Source: Bradyrhizobium archetypum (lineage in GTDB: Bacteria > Pseudomonadota > Alphaproteobacteria > Rhizobiales > Xanthobacteraceae). From it: a stretch of 64,000 bases of DNA. The stretch's first letter is position 1. Each line of letters begins with the position of its first letter. A program made the position numbers and the translations under genes. Below are positions 1-8,074 of the stretch, one piece after another. The notes under the pieces are model-generated. The model ran no database searches. It worked only from the letters and a program-made list of their open reading frames with translations, and had not been told where the DNA came from. The stretch spans positions 434,001 through 498,000 of the forward strand of contig NZ_JAAVLW010000004.1 of NCBI RefSeq assembly GCF_013114835.1, in the 5' to 3' direction.

Positions 1-54
1 TTCTTTGCCAATCCGTCCGGCCAGCCGCCGGCGGCGCCGGCGCCGAAGCAGTAA
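1..54 (+). CDS. hflC: C-terminal end of HflC-like protein (partial)
   Basis: Only the last 17 codons are in the window, ending in TAA at 52-54. The tail is Pro/Ala-rich (FFANPSGQPPAAPAPKQ). Assignment to HflC, the SPFH-domain partner of HflK that modulates the FtsH protease at the inner membrane, rests mainly on context: in Rhizobiales hflK-hflC is commonly followed by a DUF2065 gene and a Do protease gene, as here. The fragment alone is too short to prove identity. Confidence 0.55.
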   Translation, partial: FFANPSGQPPAAPAPKQ

Positions 55-152
55 ACGTCGGACCGGGGATATACGCGCGTTACGGCGAAGCGGGGGCCGC
101 TTCGCCGGCATAAAAGCAAAAAGCGCTTGATTGACTGGGGGGATGCCGAGCG

Positions 153-353
153 ATGAGGTCCATAGCGTTCGCCGACTTCCTCATCGGTGTGGGCATCCTC
201 TTTGTGCTCGAAGGCCTGATGTTCGCCGCCAGCCCGGCCTGGATGCGCCGGGCGATGAAGAGCGCGCTGGCGACGCCGGACAATATCCTGCGTATCGTCG
301 GCATTATCTCGGCGGTCGTCGGCCTGCTCCTGATCTGGTTTGTGCGGCGGTAG
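153..353 (+). CDS. DUF2065 (YjeT-like) small membrane protein
   Basis: A 66-residue protein with two hydrophobic segments, about residues 6-24 and 44-63, separated by a basic loop (WMRRAMKSAL). This size and layout match the DUF2065/YjeT family of small inner-membrane proteins of unknown biochemical role, usually found beside hflKC. The ATG at 153 follows a G-rich stretch (137-142). It lies about 100 bp after the hflC end and 200 bp before the Do protease, consistent with one membrane-proteolysis operon. An overlapping longer frame (131-535) is a shadow. Confidence 0.85.
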   Translation: MRSIAFADFLIGVGILFVLEGLMFAASPAWMRRAMKSALATPDNILRIVGIISAVVGLLLIWFVRR

Positions 354-555
354 TTCCAGCAACTGTCGTTCCCGGGCACGCAAAGCGTGAATCCGGAATG
401 ACGGTAATCAACGGCCGCCAACGGCAGTGGCGTCAACGAAATCGTGAGTCGCCGACGGCCAGTTTTTCGCCGGAATATCAACCGCAGATGCTTGCGCCTC
501 GGGCCCGTTCGGGCGCACTGTGGACCCAAATTTGACCCTTTGGAGACAAGCCGAC

Positions 556-2058
556 ATGACTGGTGCCAGACCCGCCTTGACGAGCCGCCTGCGCTTGATG
601 GGGATCGCGATCTCGCTCAGTGCCGTCAGCATGCTGGCTCCGTTGCCGGCCAGCGCGCGCGGACCGGACGGCATCGCCGACATTGCCGAGAAGGTGATCG
701 ACTCCGTCGTCAATATCTCGACCTCGCAAAGCGTGGAGGCCAAGGGTGGCCGGGATGCGATGCCGCAATTGCCGCCGGGCTCGCCATTTGAGGAATTCTT
801 CGACGATTTCTTCAAGAACCGGCGTGGCGGAAACCCCAAGGGCGGTGAGAAGAGCGAAATGCAGCCGCCGCGCAAGACCAATTCGCTCGGCTCCGGCTTC
901 ATTATCGATGCGTCGGGCGTCGTCGTCACCAACAATCACGTCATCGCGGATGCCGACGAAATCAACGTGATCATGAACGACGGGACCAAGATCAAGGCCG
1001 AGCTGGTCGGCGTCGACAAGAAGACCGACATCGCGGTCCTCAAGTTCAAGCCGGTGAAGCCGCTGGTCGCGGTGCAGTTCGGCGATTCCGACAAGCTGCG
1101 GCTCGGCGAATGGGTGATTGCGATCGGCAATCCGTTCAGCCTCGGCGGCTCGGTCACGGCCGGCATCGTCTCGGCGCGCAACCGCGACATCAGCCAGGGA
1201 CCGTATGACAACTACATCCAGACCGACGCCTCCATCAACCGCGGCAATTCCGGGGGACCGTTGTTCAACCTCGAAGGCGAAGTGGTCGGCGTCAACACGC
1301 TGATCATCTCGCCGACCGGCGGTTCGATCGGCCTCGGGTTTGCGGTGCCGTCGAAGACCGTGGCGGGCGTCGTCGAACAGCTTCGGCAGTTCGGCGAGCT
1401 GCGCCGCGGCTGGCTCGGCGTGCGGATCCAGCAGGTCACCGACGAGATCGCCGAAAGCCTCAGCATCAAGCCGGCCCGCGGTGCGCTGGTGGCCGGCGTC
1501 GATGACAAGGGACCGGCCAAGCCCGCCGGCATCGAGCCCGGCGACGTCGTGGTCAAGTTCGACGGCAAGGACGTCAAGGACCCGAAGGATCTCTCGCGCG
1601 TCGTCGCCGATACCGCGGTCGGCAAGGAAGTCGATGTGATCATCATCCGCAAGGGCAAGGAGGAAAGCCGCAAGGTCACGCTCGGCCGCCTGGAGGATAC
1701 TGAAAGGGTGCAGCAGGCCGCTGCCAAGACCAAGGAAGACCCCGTCGAAAAGCCGGTGACGCAAAAGGCGCTCGGCCTCGATCTCGCCGCGCTGAGCAAG
1801 GACCTGCGCACGAAGTACAAGATCAAGGAGAGCGTGAAAGGCGTCATCATCACCGGCGTCGACGGCGCCTCCGACGCCGCCGAAAAGCGGCTCTCGGCCG
1901 GCGACGTCATCGTCGAGGTGGCGCAGGAAGCGGTCACCAACGCGGCCGACATCAAGAAGCGCGTCGACCAGCTCAAGAAAGACGGCAAGAAGTCGGTGCT
2001 GCTATTGGTGTCGAACGGCGAGGGCGAATTGCGGTTCGTGGCGCTGAGTGTGCAGTGA
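556..2058 (+). CDS. degP: Do-family (DegP/HtrA) periplasmic serine protease
   Basis: A 500-residue trypsin-like protease with two C-terminal PDZ domains, acting on misfolded envelope proteins. The N-terminus is a signal peptide (basic start, hydrophobic core, PLPASARG cleavage region). The catalytic triad is visible as His128 in NNHVI, Asp158 in KKTDIAVL and Ser232 in RGNSGGPLFN. PDZ1 begins near RGWLGVRIQ and PDZ2 follows a linker rich in Lys, Glu and Ala. I chose the ATG at 556 over an in-frame ATG at 520 because GGAG at 541-544 precedes it and the signal peptide then starts correctly. Its partner genes hflC and DUF2065 lie upstream. It converges on serB across a palindromic repeat. Confidence 0.93.
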   Translation: MTGARPALTSRLRLMGIAISLSAVSMLAPLPASARGPDGIADIAEKVIDSVVNISTSQSVEAKGGRDAMPQLPPGSPFEEFFDDFFKNRRGGNPKGGEKSEMQPPRKTNSLGSGFIIDASGVVVTNNHVIADADEINVIMNDGTKIKAELVGVDKKTDIAVLKFKPVKPLVAVQFGDSDKLRLGEWVIAIGNPFSLGGSVTAGIVSARNRDISQGPYDNYIQTDASINRGNSGGPLFNLEGEVVGVNTLIISPTGGSIGLGFAVPSKTVAGVVEQLRQFGELRRGWLGVRIQQVTDEIAESLSIKPARGALVAGVDDKGPAKPAGIEPGDVVVKFDGKDVKDPKDLSRVVADTAVGKEVDVIIIRKGKEESRKVTLGRLEDTERVQQAAAKTKEDPVEKPVTQKALGLDLAALSKDLRTKYKIKESVKGVIITGVDGASDAAEKRLSAGDVIVEVAQEAVTNAADIKKRVDQLKKDGKKSVLLLVSNGEGELRFVALSVQ

Positions 2059-2077
2059 CGCGGCCGCATCCACGGTC

Positions 2078-2164
2078 TCATTGCCAGGCTTGACCCGGCA
2101 ATCCATCTTCTTCGCAAGACTCTCTCAAGGTTGATGGATGGCCGGGTCAAGCCCGGCCATGACG
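2078..2164. repeat. Intergenic palindrome (GGCTTGACCCGG family)
   Basis: Two near-complementary arms (about 2079-2107 and 2131-2163) built on GGCTTGACCCGG...ATCCATC can form a long stem. It sits between the convergent degP and serB genes and could act as a bidirectional terminator. Related copies are at 6272, 7409 and 43711. Confidence 0.8.
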
Positions 2165-2182
2165 ATTGAGTCTGGTGAAAGA

Positions 2183-3085
2183 TTAGCCGACAAACTCCTC
2201 GCGCCGATAGCCCTGCGCGTACAACAGCGCGGTGAGGTCGCCGTAGTCGATCCGTGCGGCGGCCGCGGCCGCAACCGCGGGCTTGGCGTGATAGGCGACG
2301 CCGAGGCCCGCCGCCTGGATCATGCCGAGGTCGTTGGCGCCGTCGCCGGTCACCAGCGTATCGATCTCGTCGAGATCGAAGGATTCGCGCAGCTCGATCA
2401 GGGTGGCGAGCTTGGCAGCGCGGCCGAGGATCGGCTCGGCGACTTCGCCGGTGAACTTGCCGTCGCGGACCTTCAACGCGTTGGCGCGGTTTTCCTGGAA
2501 ACCGATTTTTGCCGCGACCGCACGGGTGAACAGTGTGAAGCCGCCCGAGATTAGGCAGGTGTAGGCGCCGTTGGCGCGCATCGTCATGACCAGCTCGCGG
2601 CCGCCCGGCGTCGGCGTGATGTGCTTGGCCAGCACCTCGTCGACCACGCCGACCGGCATGTCCTTGAGAAGCGCGACGCGCTCGCGCAGCGCCGGCTCGA
2701 ACTCGATCTCGCCGCGCATCGCCCGCTCGGTGATAGCCGAGACATGCGCCTTGAGCCCGGCGAAATCGGCCAGCTCGTCGATGCACTCCTGGCCGATCAT
2801 GGTGGAATCCATGTCAGCGAGAAAAAGCTTCTTGCGCCTGAAAGCGGCAGGCTGCACGACAATGTCGATCGGCAGATCGCCGCGTGCCCGTTGCAGGCGG
2901 GTTTCAATCGCCTTGATGTCGTCCGGGCCCTTGACCGGGCTCTCAAAGGGAATGTCGACTGCGACCTCGTCGAACAGCCATTGCGCCATGCCGGGCGAGG
3001 GGAGGACGGCCAGCGCGCCGTCGACAATGGTACTGTCGAGCGCAGGATTGGCCGGGTTGCAGATCAGGGTGGCGACTAGGGACAT
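2183..3085 (-). CDS. serB: Phosphoserine phosphatase
   Basis: A 300-residue HAD-superfamily enzyme that catalyses the last step of serine synthesis, phosphoserine to serine. HAD motif I is DMDST at residues 91-95 (nucleophile Asp91, acid/base Asp93), motif II is SGG at 180-182, and the metal-binding motif is GDGAND at 247-252. The N-terminal ~80 residues form the regulatory extension seen in rhizobial SerB. The start MSLVATLIC at 3085 matches the usual N-terminus of this subgroup as I recall it; upstream in-frame codons would lie inside miaA. Its start codon overlaps the miaA start on the other strand. Confidence 0.95.
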   Translation of the reverse strand: MSLVATLICNPANPALDSTIVDGALAVLPSPGMAQWLFDEVAVDIPFESPVKGPDDIKAIETRLQRARGDLPIDIVVQPAAFRRKKLFLADMDSTMIGQECIDELADFAGLKAHVSAITERAMRGEIEFEPALRERVALLKDMPVGVVDEVLAKHITPTPGGRELVMTMRANGAYTCLISGGFTLFTRAVAAKIGFQENRANALKVRDGKFTGEVAEPILGRAAKLATLIELRESFDLDEIDTLVTGDGANDLGMIQAAGLGVAYHAKPAVAAAAAARIDYGDLTALLYAQGYRREEFVG

Positions 3086-4037
3086 GCAGGTGTATCGGCT
3101 GGATTTGAGCAAGGCCGTGCTTATCGCAGGGCCGACCGCCAGCGGCAAGTCGGCCCTGGCGCTCGAACTGGCGCAAAAAACCGGCGGAATCGTCATCAAT
3201 ACCGATTCCATGCAGGTCTACCGCGATCTGCGTATCATCACGGCGCGACCGACCGTGGAGGAGGAGGCGCGGGTGCCGCACCGGCTCTACGGCCATGTCG
3301 ATGCCTCCATCAATTTCTCGGCGGGCGCCTGGGTGGCGGATGCCGAAAAAGTGCTGGCCGAGGCGCGCGCGGCAAAGCGCCTAGTCGTCTTCATCGGCGG
3401 CTCCGGCCTCTACTTTAAAGCGCTCACGCGCGGCCTGTCCGCGGTGCCGCCGATCCCGGCTGAGGTGCGCGAAGCCGTTCGCGCCCGCCTGGAGCGCGAT
3501 GGCGTCGAGGCGTTACACGCGGAGCTGGCGCGGCGCGATCCGGTCTCCGCCGAACGGCTGAAGCCGCGCGACCGCACCCGGATTGCCCGTGCATTGGAGG
3601 TCGTCGAAGCCACCGGCCGTACGCTGCCCAGTTGGCATCGCGAGGGCCTGCCGCCGCTGCTGCCTCCAGGCGAATTCTCGGCGCTGTTCCTCGCGCCCGA
3701 CCGCGACCAGCTTTATGCGCGGATCGATGCGCGGTTCGACGCGATGCTGGCCGCGGGTGCGCTGGAGGAAGTCGCAGCGCTTGCCGCGCGAAAGCTCGAT
3801 CCGTTGCTGCCGGCCATGAAAGCCCATGGCGTGCCGGCGCTGATCCGCCATTTGCGCGGCGAGATCACGCGCGATCAGGCCGCCGAAATCGGCCGCGCGG
3901 ATACCCGGCATTACGCCAAGCGGCAGTTCACCTGGTTCAGGCATCAGTTGCCGGAATTCGAGTGGGTAGCGCCGGAGGCGGCGAGGGGGTGGGTGGCGAC
4001 CGTGTCCGGGCCTCCGCCGTCATTGCGAGGAGAGTAA
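3084..4037 (+). CDS. miaA: tRNA dimethylallyltransferase
   Basis: A 317-residue enzyme that transfers a dimethylallyl group to A37 of tRNAs reading UNN codons. The P-loop is GPTASGKS at residues 16-23, followed by the substrate motif NTDSMQVYR at 39-47. [13 protein letters not shown] and the C-terminal [12 protein letters not shown] are family hallmarks. The ATG at 3084 shares CATG with the serB start on the opposite strand; a GTG at 3069 is an alternative start. The last codons (SLRGE and stop) lie inside a dispersed palindromic repeat, so the repeat has supplied the C-terminus. Confidence 0.95.
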   Translation: MQVYRLDLSKAVLIAGPTASGKSALALELAQKTGGIVINTDSMQVYRDLRIITARPTVEEEARVPHRLYGHVDASINFSAGAWVADAEKVLAEARAAKRLVVFIGGSGLYFKALTRGLSAVPPIPAEVREAVRARLERDGVEALHAELARRDPVSAERLKPRDRTRIARALEVVEATGRTLPSWHREGLPPLLPPGEFSALFLAPDRDQLYARIDARFDAMLAAGALEEVAALAARKLDPLLPAMKAHGVPALIRHLRGEITRDQAAEIGRADTRHYAKRQFTWFRHQLPEFEWVAPEAARGWVATVSGPPPSLRGE

Positions 4038-4090
4038 GCGACGAAGCAATCCATTCCTCAGCTCGCGGCGGCATTGATTGCTTCTTGGAG
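4018..4090. repeat. Palindromic repeat (CGTCATTGCGAG family), imperfect copy
   Basis: It begins CGTCATTGCGAGGAG, contains GAAGCAATCC, and has a degraded return arm with GATTGCTTCTTGGAG. The first 20 bases are the end of the miaA reading frame. Better copies occur at 21782, 41713 and 42321. Confidence 0.7.
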
Positions 4091-4237
4091 CCTGTCATCG
4101 GGCGCGCATTCGCCCGACCTGTTGGCTTGCAAGGACGACGGGGCGGCTTCTCGCATGCCTGCACGCATAAAATTCCCCCTCGCCGAATTCCCGGAACGCA
4201 GTTACACTCATCAAACCGCGCGAATGGCGCCCTTCCC

Positions 4238-4265
4238 TTGACTTCCGGGGACTGGACGGTATAAC
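4238..4265 (+). promoter_or_regulatory. Probable sigma70-type promoter of the ilv leader
   Basis: TTGACT (4238-4243), a 16-bp spacer, then TATAAC (4260-4265), each five of six to consensus. The predicted transcript start near 4272 lies about 26 nt before the leader peptide ATG. Confidence 0.65.
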
Positions 4266-4297
4266 CCGCGCAACCTTTGGGAAGTCCGGGCCGCAAA

Positions 4298-4366
4298 ATG
4301 CGTAATATTATTACCAAACTCCTCCTTATCGTAGTCGTACCCAAGCGCACCGCCGGGGGTGGCTGA
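4298..4366 (+). CDS. ilv attenuator leader peptide
   Basis: A 22-codon open frame too short for routine ORF calling. Nine of the 22 codons are Ile, Leu or Val: Ile-Ile at codons 4-5, then the run Leu-Leu-Leu-Ile-Val-Val-Val at codons 8-14, ending TAGGG-like residues (Thr-Ala-Gly-Gly-Gly) and TGA. It lies between a good promoter and an intrinsic terminator directly upstream of ilvB, the classic arrangement for translation-coupled attenuation by charged tRNA-Ile, tRNA-Leu and tRNA-Val. The Shine-Dalgarno sequence is weak (GGGA near 4279). The composition and position are seen directly; the regulatory role is inferred from the known ilv leaders of proteobacteria. Confidence 0.88.
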   Translation: MRNIITKLLLIVVVPKRTAGGG

Positions 4367-4394
4367 AGGCCATCCAAATTCAGGCGGTGTGCAT

Positions 4395-4419
4395 GGGCCT
4401 CTCGGGCCCTTTTTTATTT
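4395..4419 (+). terminator. ilv attenuator (intrinsic terminator)
   Basis: GGGCC (4395-4399) pairs with GGCCC (4405-4409) around a 5-nt loop and is followed by TTTTTTATTT. A competing pairing of AGGCCAT (4367-4373) with 4393-4400 (one bulge) would sequester the 5' arm. A further stem of 4345-4354 with 4383-4392 is also possible. The terminator lies downstream of the leader stop and upstream of ilvB. Confidence 0.85.
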
Positions 4420-4467
4420 CCCGAAACAGACACCAAGCCGCTGGCAACAGCGCATCCGGAGCAGACC

Positions 4468-6243
4468 ATGACCGACAAGAGCAACGACCCCAATCAGATG
4501 ACAGGTGCCGCGATGATCGTGCGCGCGCTCATCGATCATGGCGTCCAGCACATCTTCGGCTATCCCGGCGGTGCGGTGCTTCCGATCTATGACGAGATTT
4601 TCCAGCAGAGCGAGGTCGAGCACATCCTGGTGCGGCACGAGCAGGGCGCCGGTCACGCCGCGGAAGGCTATGCGCGCTCGACCGGCAAGCCCGGCGTGGT
4701 GCTGGTGACGTCAGGCCCCGGCGCCACCAACATGGTGACGGCGCTGACCGATGCGCTGATGGATTCGATTCCGCTGGTCTGCATTACCGGACAAGTCCCA
4801 ACTCACTTGATCGGCAATGACGCGTTCCAGGAATGCGACACCGTCGGCATCACGCGTCCCTGCACCAAGCACAATTGGCTGGTGCGCGACGTCAATGATC
4901 TGGCGAAGGTGCTGCACGAGGCGTTCTACGTCGCGACCACGGGCCGTCCCGGCCCGGTCGTGGTCGATGTCCCGAAGGACGTGCAGTTCGCGGTCGGCAC
5001 CTATCATCCGCCGCGCAAGGATGACGTGCACGTCTCCTATACGCCGCGGGTGAAGGGCGATGCGCAGCAGATCCGTAAAGCGGTAGCGCTGCTGGCGTCG
5101 GCCAAGCGGCCGGTGATCTATTCCGGCGGCGGCGTCATCAATTCCGGGCTCGAAGCGTCGAAGCTGTTGCGCGAGCTGGTCGAAGTCACCGGCTTTCCGA
5201 TCACCTCGACCTTGATGGGCCTCGGCGCCTATCCGGCATCCGGCAAGAACTGGCTCGGCATGCTCGGCATGCACGGCACCTACGAGGCCAACATGACGAT
5301 GCATGATTGCGACGTCATGCTGTGCGTCGGCGCGCGGTTCGACGACCGCATCACCGGCCGGACCGATGCATTCTCGCCGGGCTCGAAGAAGATCCACATC
5401 GACATCGACCCGTCCTCGATCAACAAGAACATCCGCGTCGACGTGCCGATCATCGGCGACGCCGCCAATGTGCTCGGCGATCTCCTGCAGGTGTTCAAGG
5501 CCGAGGCGAAGAAGCCCGATATCAAGGCGTGGTGGCAGGAGATCGCCAAATGGCGCGCCCGCAACTCGTTGTCCTATAAAAAGAGCAACGAGATCATCCT
5601 GCCGCAATACGCCATCCAGAAGCTGTTCGAAGCGACGCGCGGCCATGACACTTACATCACGACGGAGGTCGGTCAGCATCAGATGTGGGCGGCGCAGTTC
5701 TTCGGCTTCGAGGAGCCGCACCGCTGGATGACGTCGGGCGGCCTTGGCACCATGGGCTATGGCCTGCCGGCGGCGCTCGGCGTGCAGGTCGCGCATCCCG
5801 ACAGCCTCGTGATCGACATCGCGGGCGATGCCTCGGTGCAGATGACGATGCAGGAGATGTCGACGGCGGTTCAGTTTGAATTGCCGATCAAGATCTTCAT
5901 CCTCAACAACCAGTACATGGGCATGGTGCGGCAGTGGCAGCAGCTCCTGCATGGCAACCGCCTGTCGCACTCTTACTCGGAAGCGCTGCCGGATTTCGTC
6001 AAGCTGGCGGACGCGTTCGGCTGCGTCGGCCTGCAGGCGATCAAGCCCTCTGATCTCGACGGCGCGCTCAAGGAGATGATCAAGATCAAGCGCCCGGTGC
6101 TGTTCGATTGCCGCGTCGCCGCGCTGGAAAACTGCTTCCCGATGATTCCGTCCGGCAAGGCGCACAATGAAATGCTGTTGCCGGTGGAAGCCACCGATGA
6201 GGCCACCGCCGCGGCATTTGCCGGCGGCAAGGCGCTGGTGTGA
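4468..6243 (+). CDS. ilvB: Acetolactate synthase (AHAS) large subunit
   Basis: A 591-residue ThDP- and FAD-dependent enzyme that condenses pyruvate with pyruvate or 2-oxobutyrate, the first common step of Val, Leu and Ile synthesis. The ThDP-activating glutamate is Glu58 in RHEQGAGHAAEGYARS. The ThDP/Mg motif runs from GDA at 453-455 to the Asn pair at 480-481. The middle third is the FAD-binding fold (VGARFDDRITG). I chose ATG 4468, preceded by GGAG at 4458-4461, because the in-frame ATG at 4387 lies before and inside the attenuator hairpin. Its regulatory subunit gene, ilvN, lies 1.3 kb downstream. Confidence 0.96.
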   Translation: MTDKSNDPNQMTGAAMIVRALIDHGVQHIFGYPGGAVLPIYDEIFQQSEVEHILVRHEQGAGHAAEGYARSTGKPGVVLVTSGPGATNMVTALTDALMDSIPLVCITGQVPTHLIGNDAFQECDTVGITRPCTKHNWLVRDVNDLAKVLHEAFYVATTGRPGPVVVDVPKDVQFAVGTYHPPRKDDVHVSYTPRVKGDAQQIRKAVALLASAKRPVIYSGGGVINSGLEASKLLRELVEVTGFPITSTLMGLGAYPASGKNWLGMLGMHGTYEANMTMHDCDVMLCVGARFDDRITGRTDAFSPGSKKIHIDIDPSSINKNIRVDVPIIGDAANVLGDLLQVFKAEAKKPDIKAWWQEIAKWRARNSLSYKKSNEIILPQYAIQKLFEATRGHDTYITTEVGQHQMWAAQFFGFEEPHRWMTSGGLGTMGYGLPAALGVQVAHPDSLVIDIAGDASVQMTMQEMSTAVQFELPIKIFILNNQYMGMVRQWQQLLHGNRLSHSYSEALPDFVKLADAFGCVGLQAIKPSDLDGALKEMIKIKRPVLFDCRVAALENCFPMIPSGKAHNEMLLPVEATDEATAAAFAGGKALV

Positions 6244-6271
6244 GTGTGAGGACGCCAGACCAAAACTCCGC

Positions 6272-6373
6272 CGTCATCGCCCGGCTTGACCGGGCGATCC
6301 AGTACGCCGCGGCGTCTCGGCTGTGCTCGGACGCCTCTGGAATACTGGATTCCCGCCTTCGCGGGGATGACGA
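6272..6373. repeat. Intergenic palindrome upstream of the threonine dehydratase gene
   Basis: It starts GTCATCGCCCGGCTTGACCGG, contains GATCCAGTACGC, and ends CGCCTTCGCGGGGATGAC. It has the same layout and orientation as the copy at 7409-7506. The two copies bracket the threonine dehydratase gene. Confidence 0.8.
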
Positions 6374-6393
6374 GCATACGGGAGGATCGAGAA

Positions 6394-7377
6394 GTGTTTG
6401 ACCTCACCGAGCTCGAACGCGCGCATGAAATCGTGGGGCAGGCGGTGTCGCCGACGCCGGCGCATGCCTGGCCGCTGCTGACGGAGCGGCTCGGCACGAC
6501 GGTCATCGTCAAGCATGAAAACCACACCCCGACAGCCGCGTTCAAGGTGCGCGGCGGGCTGGTGTATTTCAACCGCCTGAAGCGCGAGCGGCCCGGCGTC
6601 GCCGGTCTGATCTCGGCGACGCGAGGCAATCACGGTCAAAGCCTTGCTTTTGCGGCGAGCCGTTACAAGCTTCCGGTGACGATCTACGTCCCGCACGGTA
6701 ATTCGGTCGAGCAGAATCGTGCCATACGGGGGTTCGGCGCCGAGCTCGTCGAACATGGCGAGGATTTTCAGGCCGCGCGCGAGGAAGCCTATCGCCGTGC
6801 CGAGAGCAACGGCCTTGAAATCGTACCAGCGTTTCATCCCGATCTGGTCCTGGGTGTGGCGACCTATGCGCTCGAATTGTTGCGAAAGGCGCCGGATCTC
6901 GACGTGCTCTATGTGCCGATCGGGCAGGGCTCCGGCATCTGCGGCTGCATCCTGGCGCGCGATCTCCTGGGTTTGAAGACGGAAATCATCGGCGTCCAAT
7001 CGACTGAGGCGCCGGCCTATGCGCTATCGTTTGCGGCGGGCGTGGTCGTGACGACTGAGACCAGCAACACGCGTGCGGACGGCATGGCGACGCGCATTCC
7101 CGATGCCGATGCGGTCGCGATCATGCACAAGGGTGCTTCGCGCATGGTGCAGGTCACGGATGACGAGATCGCCGCAGCGATGCGGGCCTACTGGACCGAT
7201 ACCCACAATCTTGCAGAGGGCGCCGGCGCGGCCGCGCTGGCGGCCGCCCTGCAGGAAAGGAACAGGCTTCAAGGCAAACGCGTCGGCCTGGTTCTGAGCG
7301 GCGGCAATATCGATTTCGATCGGTTTCGAACCTGGGTGATGCCGGAAGCCACGGGCGCCGAAAGGATGCCGGTATGA
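6394..7377 (+). CDS. Threonine dehydratase-like PLP enzyme
   Basis: A 327-residue fold-type II PLP enzyme. The Schiff-base lysine is Lys51 in PTAAFKVRGG, and the Gly-rich phosphate-binding loop is GQGSGICG. It most likely deaminates threonine or serine; threonine dehydratase would supply 2-oxobutyrate to the neighbouring AHAS. It lacks the C-terminal ACT-like regulatory domain of IlvA, so it resembles the short, uninhibited type (also EutB-like enzymes of ectoine use). I chose GTG 6394, since GGGAGGA at 6380-6386 is ideally placed; the upstream in-frame codons, including an ATG at 6367, lie in the preceding repeat. The substrate is not proven. Confidence 0.82.
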   Translation: MFDLTELERAHEIVGQAVSPTPAHAWPLLTERLGTTVIVKHENHTPTAAFKVRGGLVYFNRLKRERPGVAGLISATRGNHGQSLAFAASRYKLPVTIYVPHGNSVEQNRAIRGFGAELVEHGEDFQAAREEAYRRAESNGLEIVPAFHPDLVLGVATYALELLRKAPDLDVLYVPIGQGSGICGCILARDLLGLKTEIIGVQSTEAPAYALSFAAGVVVTTETSNTRADGMATRIPDADAVAIMHKGASRMVQVTDDEIAAAMRAYWTDTHNLAEGAGAAALAAALQERNRLQGKRVGLVLSGGNIDFDRFRTWVMPEATGAERMPV

Positions 7378-7408
7378 GGATGGCTAGCTGTACGCCACAA
7401 AGACTGCT

Positions 7409-7506
7409 GTCATCGTCCGGCTTGGCCGGACGATCCAGTACGCTGCGGCCGGCGAGTGTATCTCCGCCGCCTGTGGTTACGGGATGCCCGCCTGCGCGGG
7501 CATGAC
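7409..7506. repeat. Intergenic palindrome downstream of the threonine dehydratase gene
   Basis: It starts GTCATCGTCCGGCTTGGCCGG, contains GATCCAGTACGC, and ends GCCTGCGCGGGCATGAC. It is the sister copy of 6272-6373 in the same orientation and ends 25 bp before ilvN. Confidence 0.8.
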
Positions 7507-7531
7507 AATGGAGAATGACAAGGGGACATCA

Positions 7532-8074
7532 ATGAACCAGCCCGCATCCGCCTACTTCCTGGAAGATCGCCACGATCCCAATGAGACGCACACGCTCTCG
7601 GTGCTGGTGCAGAACGAACCCGGCGTGCTCGCGCGCGTGATCGGCCTGTTTTCTGGGCGCGGCTACAACATCGACAGCCTCACCGTGTCGGAGACCGAAA
7701 GCCAGAAACATCTCTCGCGCATCACCATTGTCACCAGCGGCACGCCGATGGTGATCGAGCAGATCAAGCACCAGCTCGATCGCATGATCCCGGTCTATCG
7801 CGTCGTCGACATGACGATTACCGGCCGCTCCATCGAACGGGAACTCGCGATGGTGAAGGTGCGCGGCCGCGGCGACAGCCGGGTCGAGGCGCTGCGGCTG
7901 GCGGATGCGTTCCGTGCCCGCGTGATCGACGCCACCACGGAAAGTTTTGTGTTCGAGATCACAGGCAATTCTTCCAAGATCAGTCAATTCATCGACCTGA
8001 TGCGCCCGCTCGGCCTCGTCGAAGTATCGCGTACCGGGGTTGCGGCGATCGGGCGCGGGCCTGAGGGGATGTGA
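7532..8074 (+). CDS. ilvN: Acetolactate synthase small (regulatory) subunit
   Basis: A 180-residue protein with an N-terminal ACT domain (about residues 20-95: TLSVLVQNEPGVLARVIGLFSGR region, then NIDSLTVSETE) and a C-terminal ALS_ss_C domain. It binds valine and tunes the IlvB catalytic subunit. I chose ATG 7532, which follows AGGGGA at 7521-7526; an upstream in-frame ATG at 7484 lies in the repeat. Its last codons overlap the next gene (GTGA at 8071-8074), implying translational coupling. Confidence 0.95.
   Translation: MNQPASAYFLEDRHDPNETHTLSVLVQNEPGVLARVIGLFSGRGYNIDSLTVSETESQKHLSRITIVTSGTPMVIEQIKHQLDRMIPVYRVVDMTITGRSIERELAMVKVRGRGDSRVEALRLADAFRARVIDATTESFVFEITGNSSKISQFIDLMRPLGLVEVSRTGVAAIGRGPEGM

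Noticed and set aside
2571..3083. N-terminal extension of miaA
   Set aside because: The added residues are the antisense of serB and have no MiaA homology; the P-loop is correctly placed from 3084.
4387..4467. N-terminal extension of ilvB from ATG 4387
   Set aside because: The codons lie across the attenuator hairpin and T-run; ATG 4468 has a Shine-Dalgarno sequence and the normal family length.
4711..6165. 484-codon antisense frame opposite ilvB
   Set aside because: Shadow of ilvB, with no domain or ribosome binding site.
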